Positions 49,145-58,057 of a stretch of DNA of 64,000 nucleotides are shown in pieces. The notes beneath the pieces are model-generated. The model saw only the letters and a list, made by a program, of their open reading frames with translations, was not told where the DNA came from and did not search any database. Source of the DNA: Actinomadura violacea (GTDB taxonomy: Bacteria; Actinomycetota; Actinomycetes; Streptosporangiales; Streptosporangiaceae); NCBI RefSeq assembly GCF_017573465.1, contig NZ_JAGEPF010000027.1:1-64000 (forward strand), in the 5' to 3' direction. Positions within the stretch are counted from its first letter, which is position 1. Each line of letters opens with the position of its first letter. Made by a program: the position numbers and the translations under genes.

Positions 49145-49966
49145 TCAGGACTCCTTGATGAAGTCGAGGATGTCCTGGTTGATCTGGTCGCGGTGGGTGA
49201 TGAAGATCCCGTGCGCGGCACCCGGGTACTCCTTGTACCGGTTGTCCGGCACGAGGTCGACGAGCGGGCGCCCGCAGATGGCGATGGGCGCGGACGCGTC
49301 GGCGTCGCCGTGGATGATCAGCACCGGCACGCTGATGGCGGCGGCCTCCGCGCGCAGGTCGGTGCAGAACCCGGTCCTGATGACCTCGGCGGCGGCGACG
49401 GCGGAGCAGTCCAGGCACCGCTGCACCGTCCACTCGATCATCTCCGCGGAGACCTGGTTGCCGAGGTGGGTGCCGAAGAACGCCTGGGCGTTCTGGGCCA
49501 TCCAGCGCGGCCGGTCCGCGGTCCGGTCGGCGAGGGAGGCGTCGAAGAGCGCCTGCGGGAGCCCGTTCGGGTTGTCCGGGCGCTGGATCGCCAGCGGCGC
49601 GGTGACCGCGATGAACACGACCCGGCGGACCCGGTCGTGCCCGTGCCGGGTGAGGTAGCGGATCACCTCGCCGCCGCCCGCCGAGTGCGCCACCAGCGTC
49701 ACGCCGCGCAGGTCGAGGCGGTCGAGCAGCGCCGCCAGGTCGTCGGCCAGGGTGTCGTAGTCGTAGCCGTGGCCCACCCAGTCGGAGCGGGCGTGCCCGC
49801 GCCGGTCGTAGGCGACGCAGCGGAAGCCCTGCTCCGACAGCGGGAGCATCTGGAACTCCCAGGAGCTGCTGGCGAGCCAGGCGCCGGAGACGAACACCAC
49901 GGGCTCGCCCTGGCCCCAGTCGGTGTAGAACAGGCTCGTTCCGTCGGAACCCTCGAAGTACGGCAT
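49145..49966 (-). CDS. Alpha/beta hydrolase, non-haem haloperoxidase-like
   Basis: 273 residues, ATG 49966 after AAGGGGA. FVSGAWLASSSWEFQM, RCVAYDRRGHARSDW, TLVAHSAGGGEVIRYL (nucleophile Ser), IHGDADASAP (acid) and GAAHGIFITH (His) make a full catalytic triad. The pattern matches the cofactor-free chloroperoxidase/esterase group, which hydrolyses esters and can make peracids. The usual loop HG/W near the oxyanion hole is SGAW here. It is cytosolic. It is a lone gene on the minus strand. Confidence 0.88.
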   Translation of the reverse strand: MPYFEGSDGTSLFYTDWGQGEPVVFVSGAWLASSSWEFQMLPLSEQGFRCVAYDRRGHARSDWVGHGYDYDTLADDLAALLDRLDLRGVTLVAHSAGGGEVIRYLTRHGHDRVRRVVFIAVTAPLAIQRPDNPNGLPQALFDASLADRTADRPRWMAQNAQAFFGTHLGNQVSAEMIEWTVQRCLDCSAVAAAEVIRTGFCTDLRAEAAAISVPVLIIHGDADASAPIAICGRPLVDLVPDNRYKEYPGAAHGIFITHRDQINQDILDFIKES

Positions 49967-50069
49967 TAGACGTCCCCTTCGCGAACGTTGCGGTCGCTTA
50001 CGGAACGATCATGGCCGATGTGAGGTCACCGGGTCGATGACGCCGGAGGTAATGCTCGCCACGCGCCTC

Positions 50070-51080
50070 TCAGGGCACGCCCGCCAGCCGCCCGACCAGG
50101 TCGGCCGCCGGGACCTCCGCCGCGTCGCGGAACGCGGTGCCCGCCCACAGGTTGACCGCGCCCGCGTCCCCCCGCGCGGCGGCGGCCTTGCGGAGCGGCG
50201 AGGTCACGTAGTGGACGTCCGGGTACGCGGCGGGCGCCGCGTCCGAGTACTCGGTGAGGAACCGGTTGACCAGGCCGCGCGCGGGCCGTCCGCTGAACGC
50301 CCTGGTCAGCGCGGTGGACGTGAAGGCAGGGTCGGCGAGCGCGGCCTTGTGCAGAGCGCTCGCGCCGCTCTCCGGGCAGCGCAGGAACGCGGTGCCGAGC
50401 TGCGCCGCGACGGCGCCGAGGCCGAGGATCTCCGCGACGTCGTCCGGGGTGCCGAGGCCGCCCGCGGCGATGAGGGGCCGGTCGGTGGCGGCGAGGACGT
50501 CGCGGAGCAGGTCGCGGAGCGGGAGCGCGCCGTCGAGGGTGTTGGTGAACGAGCCGCGGTGCCCGCCCGCCTCGGTGCCCTGCGCGCACAGCGCGTCGGC
50601 GGCGGACGCGGCCCGGGCCTCGTCCGCCGTGGTCACGGTCACGACGACGGCCGTTCCGCGCTCCTGGAACGCGCCGATGACGGCGGCGTCCGGGCAGCCG
50701 AACGTGAAGCTCACGACGGCGGGCGGGTCGGACAGCAGCGCGGCGACCTTGGCGTCGTAGGCGTCGTCGCGGGCCGACGGGCGGCCGGGGTCGACGCCGA
50801 GCCTCCGCGCCTCGGGCGCGAGGGCGTCGCTGTAGGCGGCGACGGCGGCGGGGTCGATGTCGTCCGGCGACGGCATGAAGACGTTCACGCCGAACGGCCG
50901 GGACGTCAGCGCGCGCGTCCGGCCGATCTCGGCGCGCATGGTGTCGGCCGTCTTGTAGCCGGCGCCGAGGAAGCCGAGGCCGCCCGCGTCCGACACGGCG
51001 GCGGCGAGCTCCGGCGTGGACGGGCCGCCCGCCATCGGCGCCTGGACGATCGGCAGTTCAGGAAGCCAGGGAACCGTCAT
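50070..51080 (-). CDS. Nitronate monooxygenase-like FMN protein (NMO/2-nitropropane dioxygenase family)
   Basis: 336 residues from ATG 51080. PIVQAPMAGGPSTPELAAAVSDAG begins the TIM barrel (PxxxAPMAGxxxPxLAxAVSxAG), SRPFGVNVFMP and VVSFTFGCPDAAVI follow, QGTEAGGHRG contains the catalytic-site His region, and PLIAAGGLGTPDDVAEILGLGAVAAQLGTAFL binds FMN. It likely oxidises nitronates such as 3-nitropropionate, or is an enoyl-reductase-type relative. The family pattern is complete. Divergent from the hydroxyacid dehydrogenase gene. Confidence 0.85.
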   Translation of the reverse strand: MTVPWLPELPIVQAPMAGGPSTPELAAAVSDAGGLGFLGAGYKTADTMRAEIGRTRALTSRPFGVNVFMPSPDDIDPAAVAAYSDALAPEARRLGVDPGRPSARDDAYDAKVAALLSDPPAVVSFTFGCPDAAVIGAFQERGTAVVVTVTTADEARAASAADALCAQGTEAGGHRGSFTNTLDGALPLRDLLRDVLAATDRPLIAAGGLGTPDDVAEILGLGAVAAQLGTAFLRCPESGASALHKAALADPAFTSTALTRAFSGRPARGLVNRFLTEYSDAAPAAYPDVHYVTSPLRKAAAARGDAGAVNLWAGTAFRDAAEVPAADLVGRLAGVP

Positions 51081-51251
51081 GCCGGTTCCCTATCCGGGAC
51101 GCGGCGGCCCAACCGCCGCGGCGCGGCGGTGCCGCCGCAGGGGGCGCTCCAGCGCGGGCGAGGCGTATGCGTCACGATCGTGAAGGTAATGCGCGGACGC
51201 CGGGCGGCGAGACCGGGTTCAGCGATCGTGAACCGACCGAGAGGGGCCAGG

Positions 51252-52160
51252 ATGCGGGTTCTGCTGCACTACGACATGGACCACGCCGAGCCCGGCCTGG
51301 ACGTCGTCGGCTGCTCCGAGCAGGACGACGCCCGCTTCCACGGGCTGCTGCCGGACACCGAGGTCATCTGGCACGTGCTGCGCCCGCTGACCGGCGAGGA
51401 CATGGACCGCGCGCCGAAGCTGCGGCTGATCCAGAAGCTCGGCACCGGGGTGAACACCATCGACCTGGACGCCGCCGCCGAGCGCGGCATCGCGGTCGCG
51501 AACATGCCGGGCCGCAACGCGCAGGCCGTCGCGGAGACGAGCCTGCTGCTGATGCTCGCGGCGCTGCGCAGGCTCGTGGCGTTCGACGCGCGGACGCGGC
51601 GCGGCGAGGGCTGGCCCGCCGGCCGCTCGCTCGTCGGCGGCGAGCTGCGCGGCCGGACGGTCGGGCTGCTCGGCGGCGGTGAGATCGCGGGGCTGCTGCG
51701 CGGGATGCTGGAGGCGATCGGCGCGCGCGTCCTGTACACCTCGCGGCGCCCGCGCCCCGACGACCCCGCCTGGCGGGAGCTGGACGAGTTGCTGCGGGCG
51801 AGCGATGTGCTGTCGGTGCACATCCCGCTGACCGGCGAGACGCACCACCTGCTGGACGCCGAGCGGCTCGCGCTGCTGCCGCCCGGCGCGGTCGTGGTGA
51901 ACACCGCGCGCGGCGCGGTGATCGACGAGTCCGCGCTGGTCGCGGCGCTGACGTCCGGGCGTCTCGGCGGCGCCGGGCTGGACGTGTTCGAGCGCGAGCC
52001 GGTCGATCCCGCGAACCCGCTGCTCGCGCTGGACAACGTCGTCGTGATGCCGCACGTCGCGTGGCTGACCGGCGAGACGTGGGACCGGTACTTCGAGGTC
52101 GCGGCCGAGAACTGCCGGCGGCTCGCGTCCGGCCGCGACCTCCTGCACCGCGTCATCTAG
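51252..52160 (+). CDS. D-2-hydroxyacid dehydrogenase (SerA-like)
   Basis: 302 residues from ATG 51252 after GAGAGGGG. KLRLIQKLGTGVNTIDLDAA is the substrate-domain hallmark, GRTVGLLGGGEIAG the NAD motif, VVNTARGAVIDESAL gives the catalytic Arg, FEREPVDPANPL the Glu and VVMPHVAWLT the His. The dinucleotide loop reads GGGEIA rather than the canonical G-x-G-x-x-G (third Gly replaced), a small deviation. The reaction is NAD-linked interconversion of 2-oxo- and D-2-hydroxy acids; the substrate is unknown. It lacks the ACT domain of true SerA. Its end is 9 bp from the convergent alcohol dehydrogenase. Confidence 0.88.
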   Translation: MRVLLHYDMDHAEPGLDVVGCSEQDDARFHGLLPDTEVIWHVLRPLTGEDMDRAPKLRLIQKLGTGVNTIDLDAAAERGIAVANMPGRNAQAVAETSLLLMLAALRRLVAFDARTRRGEGWPAGRSLVGGELRGRTVGLLGGGEIAGLLRGMLEAIGARVLYTSRRPRPDDPAWRELDELLRASDVLSVHIPLTGETHHLLDAERLALLPPGAVVVNTARGAVIDESALVAALTSGRLGGAGLDVFEREPVDPANPLLALDNVVVMPHVAWLTGETWDRYFEVAAENCRRLASGRDLLHRVI

Positions 52161-52169
52161 GGGAGTCGT

Positions 52170-53264
52170 CTAGGGGATGAGCACCGGCTTGACGACCTTG
52201 CCGGACGCCGCGTCCGCCTCGGCCCGGTTGATCTCGCCGAGCGGGTAGTTCGCGATGAGCCGGTCGAACGGGAACAGGCCCTTGCGCCACAGGTCGATCA
52301 TCTTCGGGATGAACGTGTGCGGGACGGCGTCGCCCTCGATGATGCCCTTGACCGTCCGGCCCATGAGCAGCAGGTTCGGGTCGAGCCGGTACTCCTCGGA
52401 GCCGACGCCGACGAGCCCGCAGACGCCGGTGGTGCGCAGCGACGCGACCGCGGTCGCGACCACGGACGGGACGGCGGTCGTGTCGAAGGAGTACTGCACG
52501 CCCTCGCCGCCCGACAGCGCCCGGATCCGGCCGGCGATGTCGTCGTCGGCGCCGTTGATCGTGTGCGTGGCGCCGAGTTCGCGGGCCAGGTCGAGGCGCG
52601 CGTCGTTCAGGTCGACCGCCACGATCGTGGTGGCGCCCGCGACCTTCGCCGCCATCACCGCCGCGAGCCCGACCGCGCCCGCGCCGAACACCGCGAGGCC
52701 GTCCCCGGCCTTGACGCCGAGCGAGATCAGCACGGACGCGGCGCCCGTCTGCACGCCGCAGCCGAGCGGGCCCAGCTTCTCGATCGGGACGTCCTTGGTC
52801 ACCGGGACGACGTTCTGCACGGTGCCGAGCGCGTGCGACGCGAACGACGACTGCCCGAACCACCGGTTGCCGACCGCGTTCCCTTCGGCGTCGGTGGCGC
52901 GGGGCCGGCCGTCCAGCGGCACCGCGATCATGTTCAGCGCCGCCATCTGCGGGCACGCGCCGGGCACCGCGTCGCGGCAGTTCGCGCACGTCCCGCACGA
53001 GTCGAACGACATGACCACATGGTCGCCCGCGGTGACGCCGGCGACGCCCGGCCCCACCGCCTCCACCACACCGGACCCCTCGTGCCCGAGGATCACCGGC
53101 TTGGCGACCAGGTCGCCCGGCACCCGACCGATCAGGTCGGTGTGGCACATCCCCACACCCGCGATCTTGACGACGATCTCGCCCGGCCCCGGGTCGGCGA
53201 GCTCGACGCGCTCGATCGTGTAAGGGGCGTCTGCGGCGCGCAGCACCGCGGCGTCGATCTGCAC
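52170..53264 (-). CDS. Zn-dependent NAD alcohol dehydrogenase (aryl/terpene alcohol type)
   Basis: 364 residues from GTG 53264 after GAGAGGA. GMCHTDLIGR and ILGHEGSGVVEAVG carry catalytic-zinc Cys, His and Glu. SCGTCANCRDAVPGACPQ is the structural-zinc four-Cys loop, GCGVQTGAASV the third catalytic-zinc ligand, and AVFGAGAVGLAAVMAA the NAD site. It resembles benzyl- or geraniol-type class III/I dehydrogenases. It follows the P450 by 12 bp, so oxidation of the alcohol produced by the P450 is the natural reading. Confidence 0.9.
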   Translation of the reverse strand: MQIDAAVLRAADAPYTIERVELADPGPGEIVVKIAGVGMCHTDLIGRVPGDLVAKPVILGHEGSGVVEAVGPGVAGVTAGDHVVMSFDSCGTCANCRDAVPGACPQMAALNMIAVPLDGRPRATDAEGNAVGNRWFGQSSFASHALGTVQNVVPVTKDVPIEKLGPLGCGVQTGAASVLISLGVKAGDGLAVFGAGAVGLAAVMAAKVAGATTIVAVDLNDARLDLARELGATHTINGADDDIAGRIRALSGGEGVQYSFDTTAVPSVVATAVASLRTTGVCGLVGVGSEEYRLDPNLLLMGRTVKGIIEGDAVPHTFIPKMIDLWRKGLFPFDRLIANYPLGEINRAEADAASGKVVKPVLIP

Positions 53265-53276
53265 GAGGGGGTCCTC

Positions 53277-54524
53277 TCAGGCCAGCGAGTAGCGGACGGG
53301 CAGCCGCTTCAGGCCGCCGACGAACGTGGTCGCGATGGTCTCCGCCGGGCCCGCCAGCTCGACCGAGCCGAGCCGCGGCAGCAGCTCCTCGAAGAACGCG
53401 CGGACCTCCATGCGGGCCAGCGCCGCGCCCAGGCAGTAGTGCACGCCGAACCCGAACGCCAGATGCTTGTTCGGGTCGCGGCCCACGTCGAAGGCGAACG
53501 GGTCGTCGAACACCTCCTCGTCCCGGTTCGCCGACGGGTAGGACAGCAGCACCGCGTCGCCCTCCCGGATCGTCACGCCGCGCAGGTCGTAGTCGCGGGT
53601 CGCGGTCCGCATGAACTCCTTCACCGGCGTCACCCAGCGGATCATCTCGTCCACCGCGAGCGGCATCAGGTCCAGGTTGCCGGTGAGCCGTTCGCGCTGG
53701 TCGGGATGCTCGATGAGGGCCTGAAGCCCGCCCGCGATCGTCGCGCTCGTCGTGTCGTGCCCGGCCGTGGCGATGATGACGTAGTACGAGGCGGTGTCGA
53801 AGTCGTTCAGCGGCTCCCCGTCGATCCGCGCGTTCGCGATCGCGGACGCCAGGTCGTCGGTCGGGTGCTTGCGGCGCTCCTCCGTCAGCTCCTGGAAGTA
53901 GGCGAAGAAGTCCAGCAGGACCTGCAGCTTCTCCTCGTTCGACTGGCCGCGCTGCAACTCGTCGTCGTCGCCGCCGAACAGCTCCTGCGTCAGCTTCAGC
54001 ATCCGGTCGAAATCGCTCTCGGGCAGGCCGAGCAGCGACAGGATGACGTACAGCGGGAAGTGCACCGCGACCTGCCGCGCGAAGTCGCACTCGCCGCCGA
54101 ACTCCACCATCCGGTCCACGTACCGCTTCGCCAGCTCCTTCACCCGCGGTTCGAGCGCCCGCATCGCGCGCGGCCGGAACCAGTCCGCGCCGATCGCCCG
54201 GATGACCCGGTGGTCGGGGTCGTCCATGTGGATCAGCGTGCGCAGCGCGATGCCCTGCTCCGCGCGCTGCCGGTTCAGCTCGTCGAACTCGGCGGTGGCG
54301 AGCAGCGGCCGCGGCCCGTTCAGGAAGATCTCGTGGTTCCGCTCGATCTCCATCACGTCGGCGTGCTTCGTGACCGCCCAGAAGGGGTTGTAGTCCGGCG
54401 CCTCCACCCACTGCACCGGCGCCTCCCGCCGCAGCAGCGCGAGCGCCTCGTGCAGCCGCGCCTCGTCCGCGTACGCCTTGGGATCCGCGAGCGCCCGGCC
54501 CGCCTCGTCCACGCTCAGGGTCAT
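53277..54524 (-). CDS. Cytochrome P450
   Basis: 415 residues from ATG 54524. IATAGHDTTSATIAGGL is the I-helix oxygen-binding motif (AGxDTT), VDEMIRW holds the E-x-x-R, and AFGFGVHYCLGAALAR the haem-Cys loop. HMDDPDHRVIRAIGADWFRPRAM is the C-helix region common to CYP107/CYP125/CYP142-like bacterial forms. A soluble class I P450; it needs ferredoxin and reductase encoded elsewhere. Grouping with alcohol and acyl-CoA dehydrogenases suggests terminal hydroxylation of a lipid, steroid or terpenoid chain. Confidence 0.9.
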   Translation of the reverse strand: MTLSVDEAGRALADPKAYADEARLHEALALLRREAPVQWVEAPDYNPFWAVTKHADVMEIERNHEIFLNGPRPLLATAEFDELNRQRAEQGIALRTLIHMDDPDHRVIRAIGADWFRPRAMRALEPRVKELAKRYVDRMVEFGGECDFARQVAVHFPLYVILSLLGLPESDFDRMLKLTQELFGGDDDELQRGQSNEEKLQVLLDFFAYFQELTEERRKHPTDDLASAIANARIDGEPLNDFDTASYYVIIATAGHDTTSATIAGGLQALIEHPDQRERLTGNLDLMPLAVDEMIRWVTPVKEFMRTATRDYDLRGVTIREGDAVLLSYPSANRDEEVFDDPFAFDVGRDPNKHLAFGFGVHYCLGAALARMEVRAFFEELLPRLGSVELAGPAETIATTFVGGLKRLPVRYSLA

Positions 54525-54594
54525 GGAGCCGAGCTTAGAGCCCCTCACCCGCCAAGGTAAGCACCGAGTTACAGGCGGCCGTTATCCCAGGTCC

Positions 54595-54650
54595 GACCGG
54601 CAAGCCGTTTTGCGCGGAGCGCCAGCGGAGCGGAAAACGGCTTGCCGGTC
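54595..54650 (-). terminator. 17-bp inverted repeat after the crotonase gene
   Basis: GACCGGCAAGCCGTTTT (54595-54611) and its exact complement (54634-54650) enclose a 22-nt loop containing two copies of GCGGAGCG (54614-54621, 54625-54632). It begins 11 bp after the TAA of the crotonase gene and also lies upstream of the P450 start. Confidence 0.65.
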
Positions 54651-54660
54651 GTGACGGGGG

Positions 54661-55443
54661 TTACAGGGGGTCGTCCCCCTGGGGCGGCAAGGTGCCATGA
54701 CGACCGTGGCCTTCGGTGAACTTCCCGGCGCCGTTGAGGGCGTCGTTGAGGGAGCCGAGGCCGTGGCGGTACTCGACGGCGAGCGCCTCGTCCTCCGGAA
54801 GGCCCTCGGCGTCCAGGACGGACATGCGGTCGTTGCGCAGGCAGGTCTGCGGGAAGCGGGCCAGGTCGGCGGCCAGCTCCTCCGCGGCCTCGCGGGACGT
54901 CCCCGGCGGGACGAGCCGGTTCGCGAGGCCGATGTCGAACGCCTCCCGCGCGCCGACCGGACGGCCCGTGAGGATGAGGTCCATGGCGCGGCTCGTCCCG
55001 ATGAGGCGCGGCAGCCGGAACGTCCCGCCGTCCACCAGCGGGACACCCCAGCGGCGGCAGTACACGCCGAACGTCGCGTCCTCCTCCACGACCCGCAGGT
55101 CGCACCAGAGCGCCAGCTCCAGCCCGCCCGCGACCGCGTACCCGGCCACCGCCGCGATCACCGGCTTCGACAGCCGCATCCGGGTGCAGCCGAGCGGGCC
55201 GTCGGCGGGCGGGGCGTCCGCGCGCGGGCTCCGCTCGGTGCCGATGGACTTCAGGTCGGCGCCCGCGCAGAACGTCCCGCCCTCGCCCCACAGGACGGCG
55301 ACGCTCGCGTCCGGGTCGGCGTCGAAGGCGCGGAACGCCGCCGCGAGCTCGGCCGCGGTCGTCCCGTCCACGGCGTTGCGCGCCTCCGGACGGGACATGA
55401 CCACGGTCGTCACCGGCCCGCGGCGCTCGCTCCCTACCGGCAT
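54661..55443 (-). CDS. Enoyl-CoA hydratase/isomerase (crotonase) family protein
   Basis: 260 residues from ATG 55443, one base behind the stop of the acyl-CoA dehydrogenase gene. RPEARNAVDGTTAAELAAAF is the crotonase start, FCAGADLKSIG the oxyanion loop with GAD, and VAGYAVAGGLELALWCDLRV the second oxyanion segment. WGVPLVDGGTFRLPRLIG has DGG-T where hydratases have a catalytic Glu in the E-x-G-L pattern, so hydratase chemistry is uncertain; isomerase, hydrolase or dehydratase are alternatives. Binds CoA thioesters. Confidence 0.85.
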   Translation of the reverse strand: MPVGSERRGPVTTVVMSRPEARNAVDGTTAAELAAAFRAFDADPDASVAVLWGEGGTFCAGADLKSIGTERSPRADAPPADGPLGCTRMRLSKPVIAAVAGYAVAGGLELALWCDLRVVEEDATFGVYCRRWGVPLVDGGTFRLPRLIGTSRAMDLILTGRPVGAREAFDIGLANRLVPPGTSREAAEELAADLARFPQTCLRNDRMSVLDAEGLPEDEALAVEYRHGLGSLNDALNGAGKFTEGHGRHGTLPPQGDDPL

Positions 55444-55444
55444 G

Positions 55445-57211
55445 TCACTCCCCAACGTGGACGAACGCGCCGTCCGCCAGGTCCTTGAAGCGGTCGAGGT
55501 CCTCGGCCGGCGCGTCGATCGACCGCAGCGGGCCCGCGTCGGCGAGGTGCCTGCGAGCATAGAGGCGCGCGACGAGCGCCTTGCGGTCGGCGCCCGAGTC
55601 GGCGCGCTCCCAGCCGGCCTGCTCCAGCAGCAGCGCCGCCGCGTACACGTCGGCCATGTACTGGGCGAGCGGGTACAGGCGCGCCTCGGCGGTGGCCTGG
55701 TCGAGGCCGCGCCACTTCCCGATCGCCTCGCGGACGTGCCCGATCCGGGCGGTCACGAGGTCGGCGGTCGCGTCGTCGCCGCCGGGCGCGTTCGCGACGG
55801 CCTCGGTGAGCCGGTCGAGGAACGGCTCGTGCGCGTCGTTGCGTTCGATGGCGCGGCGGACGTCCAGGCAGAGGATGTTGTCGCCGCCCTCCCAGATCGG
55901 GTTGACCTGCGCGTCCCGCAGGATGCGGGCGACCGGCCACTGCTCGATGTAGCCGTTGCCGCCGTGGATCTCGATCGCGTCGCTCGCGGCCGTCACGCCG
56001 AGGCGCGCGGCGCGCAGCTTGATCAGCGCCGCGCCGACCCGCAGGCGCGGCCTCCCGAGGTACCCGTCGAACACCAGGGCCTGGACGGCCTCCGTCTCCA
56101 CGACCATCTCGGCGAGCTTGCGGCGCATCAGCGGCTGCTCGTACAGCGACGCGCCGAACGCCTCGCGGGCCCGCGTGTAGCAGAGCGACTCCACCAGCGA
56201 CCGGCGCGCGCAGCCGAGCCCCATCATCGAGATGCCGAGCCGCGCGCCGTTCGTCAGCTCCATCATCCGCGCGAGGCCCTTGCCGTCCCCGCCCTCGCCC
56301 GCGCTCGACGCCGGGGCCAGCAGGAACGCCTCCGCGTCGGTGAACTCGATCTCCGCGGACGCCACCGACCGGGTGCCGAGCTTGTCCTTCAGCCGGCGGA
56401 TCCGCACGCCGTTGCGCGTCCCGTCCCGCCGCTCGCGCAGCACCAGGAACGGCGCGATGCCGCGGACGCCGTCCACCGCGCCCTCCGGCTTGGCGAGGAC
56501 GACGAACGCCGACCCGTTCGCGTTCGAGGCGAACCACTTGAACCCGTTGAGCCGCCACGCGTCGCCGTCCCGCGTCGCCGTCGACTCCAGCGCGCCGAGG
56601 TCGGAGCCGCCCGACCGCTCGGTGAGCATCTGCGCGGCCTCGCCGGAGAACGCGCCCGCCGCGAACAGCTCCCGGACGCGCTCCTTCACCTCCTCGGGCG
56701 CGAACAGCTCGGTGAGGCCGACGACCATGTCGCCGCCCGTCCCGAGCGCGCACGCCATGCCGATGTCGGCCTGGTCGAGCAGGTAGCTCCAGGCGACACC
56801 GAGCGGCGCCGGGTCGACGCCGTTCGCCTTCGCCTCCGCGACGAACTCGGGCCGGGTGAACGACGTCGCGACCAGCTCCCGCCGGGACGCCTCGAACGAC
56901 CCCGGCATCACGACCTCGCTGACGTCGCGGCCCCACCGGTCGTACTTCTCCAGCCGCGGCGGGTTCCGGTCGGTCTCCTCCGCCCACGCGTTCACCGGGC
57001 CGCCCATGAGCGCGCCCAGCTCGCGCAGCCGCGGCTCGGCCCAGCCGAACCCGTCCCCGAGGTGGCGGCGCATCAGGAACCGCAGCGTCGGGTCGCAGTC
57101 GTACCAGTTGAGGCCCGCCGCCCCCTGGTAGCGCTCCGTCGCGTACCGGCGGGCCTTGTCCGCGCCGCCGAACGGGAGCCGGTCGACCGGCTCGATCAGG
57201 TAAGAGGCCAT
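55445..57211 (-). CDS. Large acyl-CoA dehydrogenase (AidB-like)
   Basis: 588 residues from ATG 57211, longer than normal acyl-CoA dehydrogenases (about 390), in line with the AidB/FadE-like group. MLTERSGGSDLGALESTATR is the flavin loop, RLNGFKWFASNANGSAFVVLAK the middle beta domain, and IEIHGGNGYIEQWPVARILRDAQVNPIWEGGDNIL the C-terminal signature (as shorter parts: IHGGNGYIEQWPVARI and NPIWEGGDNI). The N-terminal ~130 residues with YLIEPVDRLPFGG and YDRWGRDVSEVV match AidB. The catalytic Glu region EGGDN replaces EGTSE. It may oxidise an unusual acyl-CoA or, as in AidB, protect DNA. Coupled to the crotonase gene and divergent from PaaX. Confidence 0.85.
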   Translation of the reverse strand: MASYLIEPVDRLPFGGADKARRYATERYQGAAGLNWYDCDPTLRFLMRRHLGDGFGWAEPRLRELGALMGGPVNAWAEETDRNPPRLEKYDRWGRDVSEVVMPGSFEASRRELVATSFTRPEFVAEAKANGVDPAPLGVAWSYLLDQADIGMACALGTGGDMVVGLTELFAPEEVKERVRELFAAGAFSGEAAQMLTERSGGSDLGALESTATRDGDAWRLNGFKWFASNANGSAFVVLAKPEGAVDGVRGIAPFLVLRERRDGTRNGVRIRRLKDKLGTRSVASAEIEFTDAEAFLLAPASSAGEGGDGKGLARMMELTNGARLGISMMGLGCARRSLVESLCYTRAREAFGASLYEQPLMRRKLAEMVVETEAVQALVFDGYLGRPRLRVGAALIKLRAARLGVTAASDAIEIHGGNGYIEQWPVARILRDAQVNPIWEGGDNILCLDVRRAIERNDAHEPFLDRLTEAVANAPGGDDATADLVTARIGHVREAIGKWRGLDQATAEARLYPLAQYMADVYAAALLLEQAGWERADSGADRKALVARLYARRHLADAGPLRSIDAPAEDLDRFKDLADGAFVHVGE

Positions 57212-57322
57212 GCACCGGACATTACGCTTCTTTGTCACGTGATGGAAGACTGTAATCTCACCGGTGACCGCACCCGGACGGCCCGCCCCGCCCGCCCGCA
57301 CCGGCTAGAGTCCGGGACAGCC

Positions 57323-58054
57323 ATGGACACGCCCCACCTGCGCCCCCTCACCGCGCGCTCCGTCGTGCTGAGCACCCTGCTGGGCGTCCACCCGCCGCGC
57401 CTCGCCGCGCGCCACCTCGTCCGCGTCGGCGACCTGTTCGGCATCGCCGAGGGCACGGTCCGCGTCGCGCTGTCCCGCATGGTCACCTCCGGCGACCTCG
57501 TCCAGGACGACGGCGAGTACGCCCTCACCGACCGGCTCCTGCAGCGCCAGGCCCGCCAGGACGAGTCGCGCCGCCCCCGCACCCGGGACTGGGACGGCGG
57601 CTGGGAGATCGCCGTCATCACCGCCGAGCGCCGCCCCGCCGCCGACCGCGCCGCGCTCCGCCAGGCCATGTCCGCGCTGCGGCTCGCCGAGCTGCGCGAG
57701 GGCACCTGGCTGCGGCCCGCCAACCTCGACCGGCCCCGCTCCGAGACCGTCGTCCGCCAGTGCACCTTCCTCGAAGGCCGTCCCGAGCAGGACCCCGCCG
57801 CCCTCGCCCGCGCCCTCTGGGACCTCGACGGCTGGGCCGCCACCGCCGAAGCGCTCCGCACGTCCCTCGACGAGGCCGGCACCATCGCCGAACGCTTCAC
57901 CCTCGCCGCCGCGACCCTCCGCCACCTCCTCCACGACCCGATCCTGCCGCCCGTCCTCCTGCCGCCCGGATGGCCCGGCCTCGCCCTCCGCACCGGCTAC
58001 GAGCGCTTCGAGACCGACTTCGCCCGCCTCCTCACCAGCGAACTCCGCCCCTGA
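57323..58054 (+). CDS. PaaX-family transcriptional regulator
   Basis: 243 residues from ATG 57323. RSVVLSTLLGVHPPRLAARH and GDLFGIAEGTVRVALSRMVTSGDLVQDDGEYALTDRLLQRQ (VRVALSRMVxxGDL pattern) are the PaaX winged helix, followed by the WDGGWEIAVIT PaaX middle domain and the C-terminal domain. PaaX proteins are repressors released by aryl-CoA thioesters. It is divergent from the acyl-CoA dehydrogenase, and the 110-bp spacer holds the palindrome TCACGTGA (57235-57242), so it probably controls that operon in response to an acyl-CoA. Confidence 0.85.
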   Translation: MDTPHLRPLTARSVVLSTLLGVHPPRLAARHLVRVGDLFGIAEGTVRVALSRMVTSGDLVQDDGEYALTDRLLQRQARQDESRRPRTRDWDGGWEIAVITAERRPAADRAALRQAMSALRLAELREGTWLRPANLDRPRSETVVRQCTFLEGRPEQDPAALARALWDLDGWAATAEALRTSLDEAGTIAERFTLAAATLRHLLHDPILPPVLLPPGWPGLALRTGYERFETDFARLLTSELRP

Positions 58055-58057
58055 CGT

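Noticed and set aside
54716..58054. 1112-codon plus-strand frame before PaaX
   Set aside because: It is antisense to the acyl-CoA dehydrogenase and crotonase genes and has low-complexity composition. Only the PaaX part from 57323 is real.
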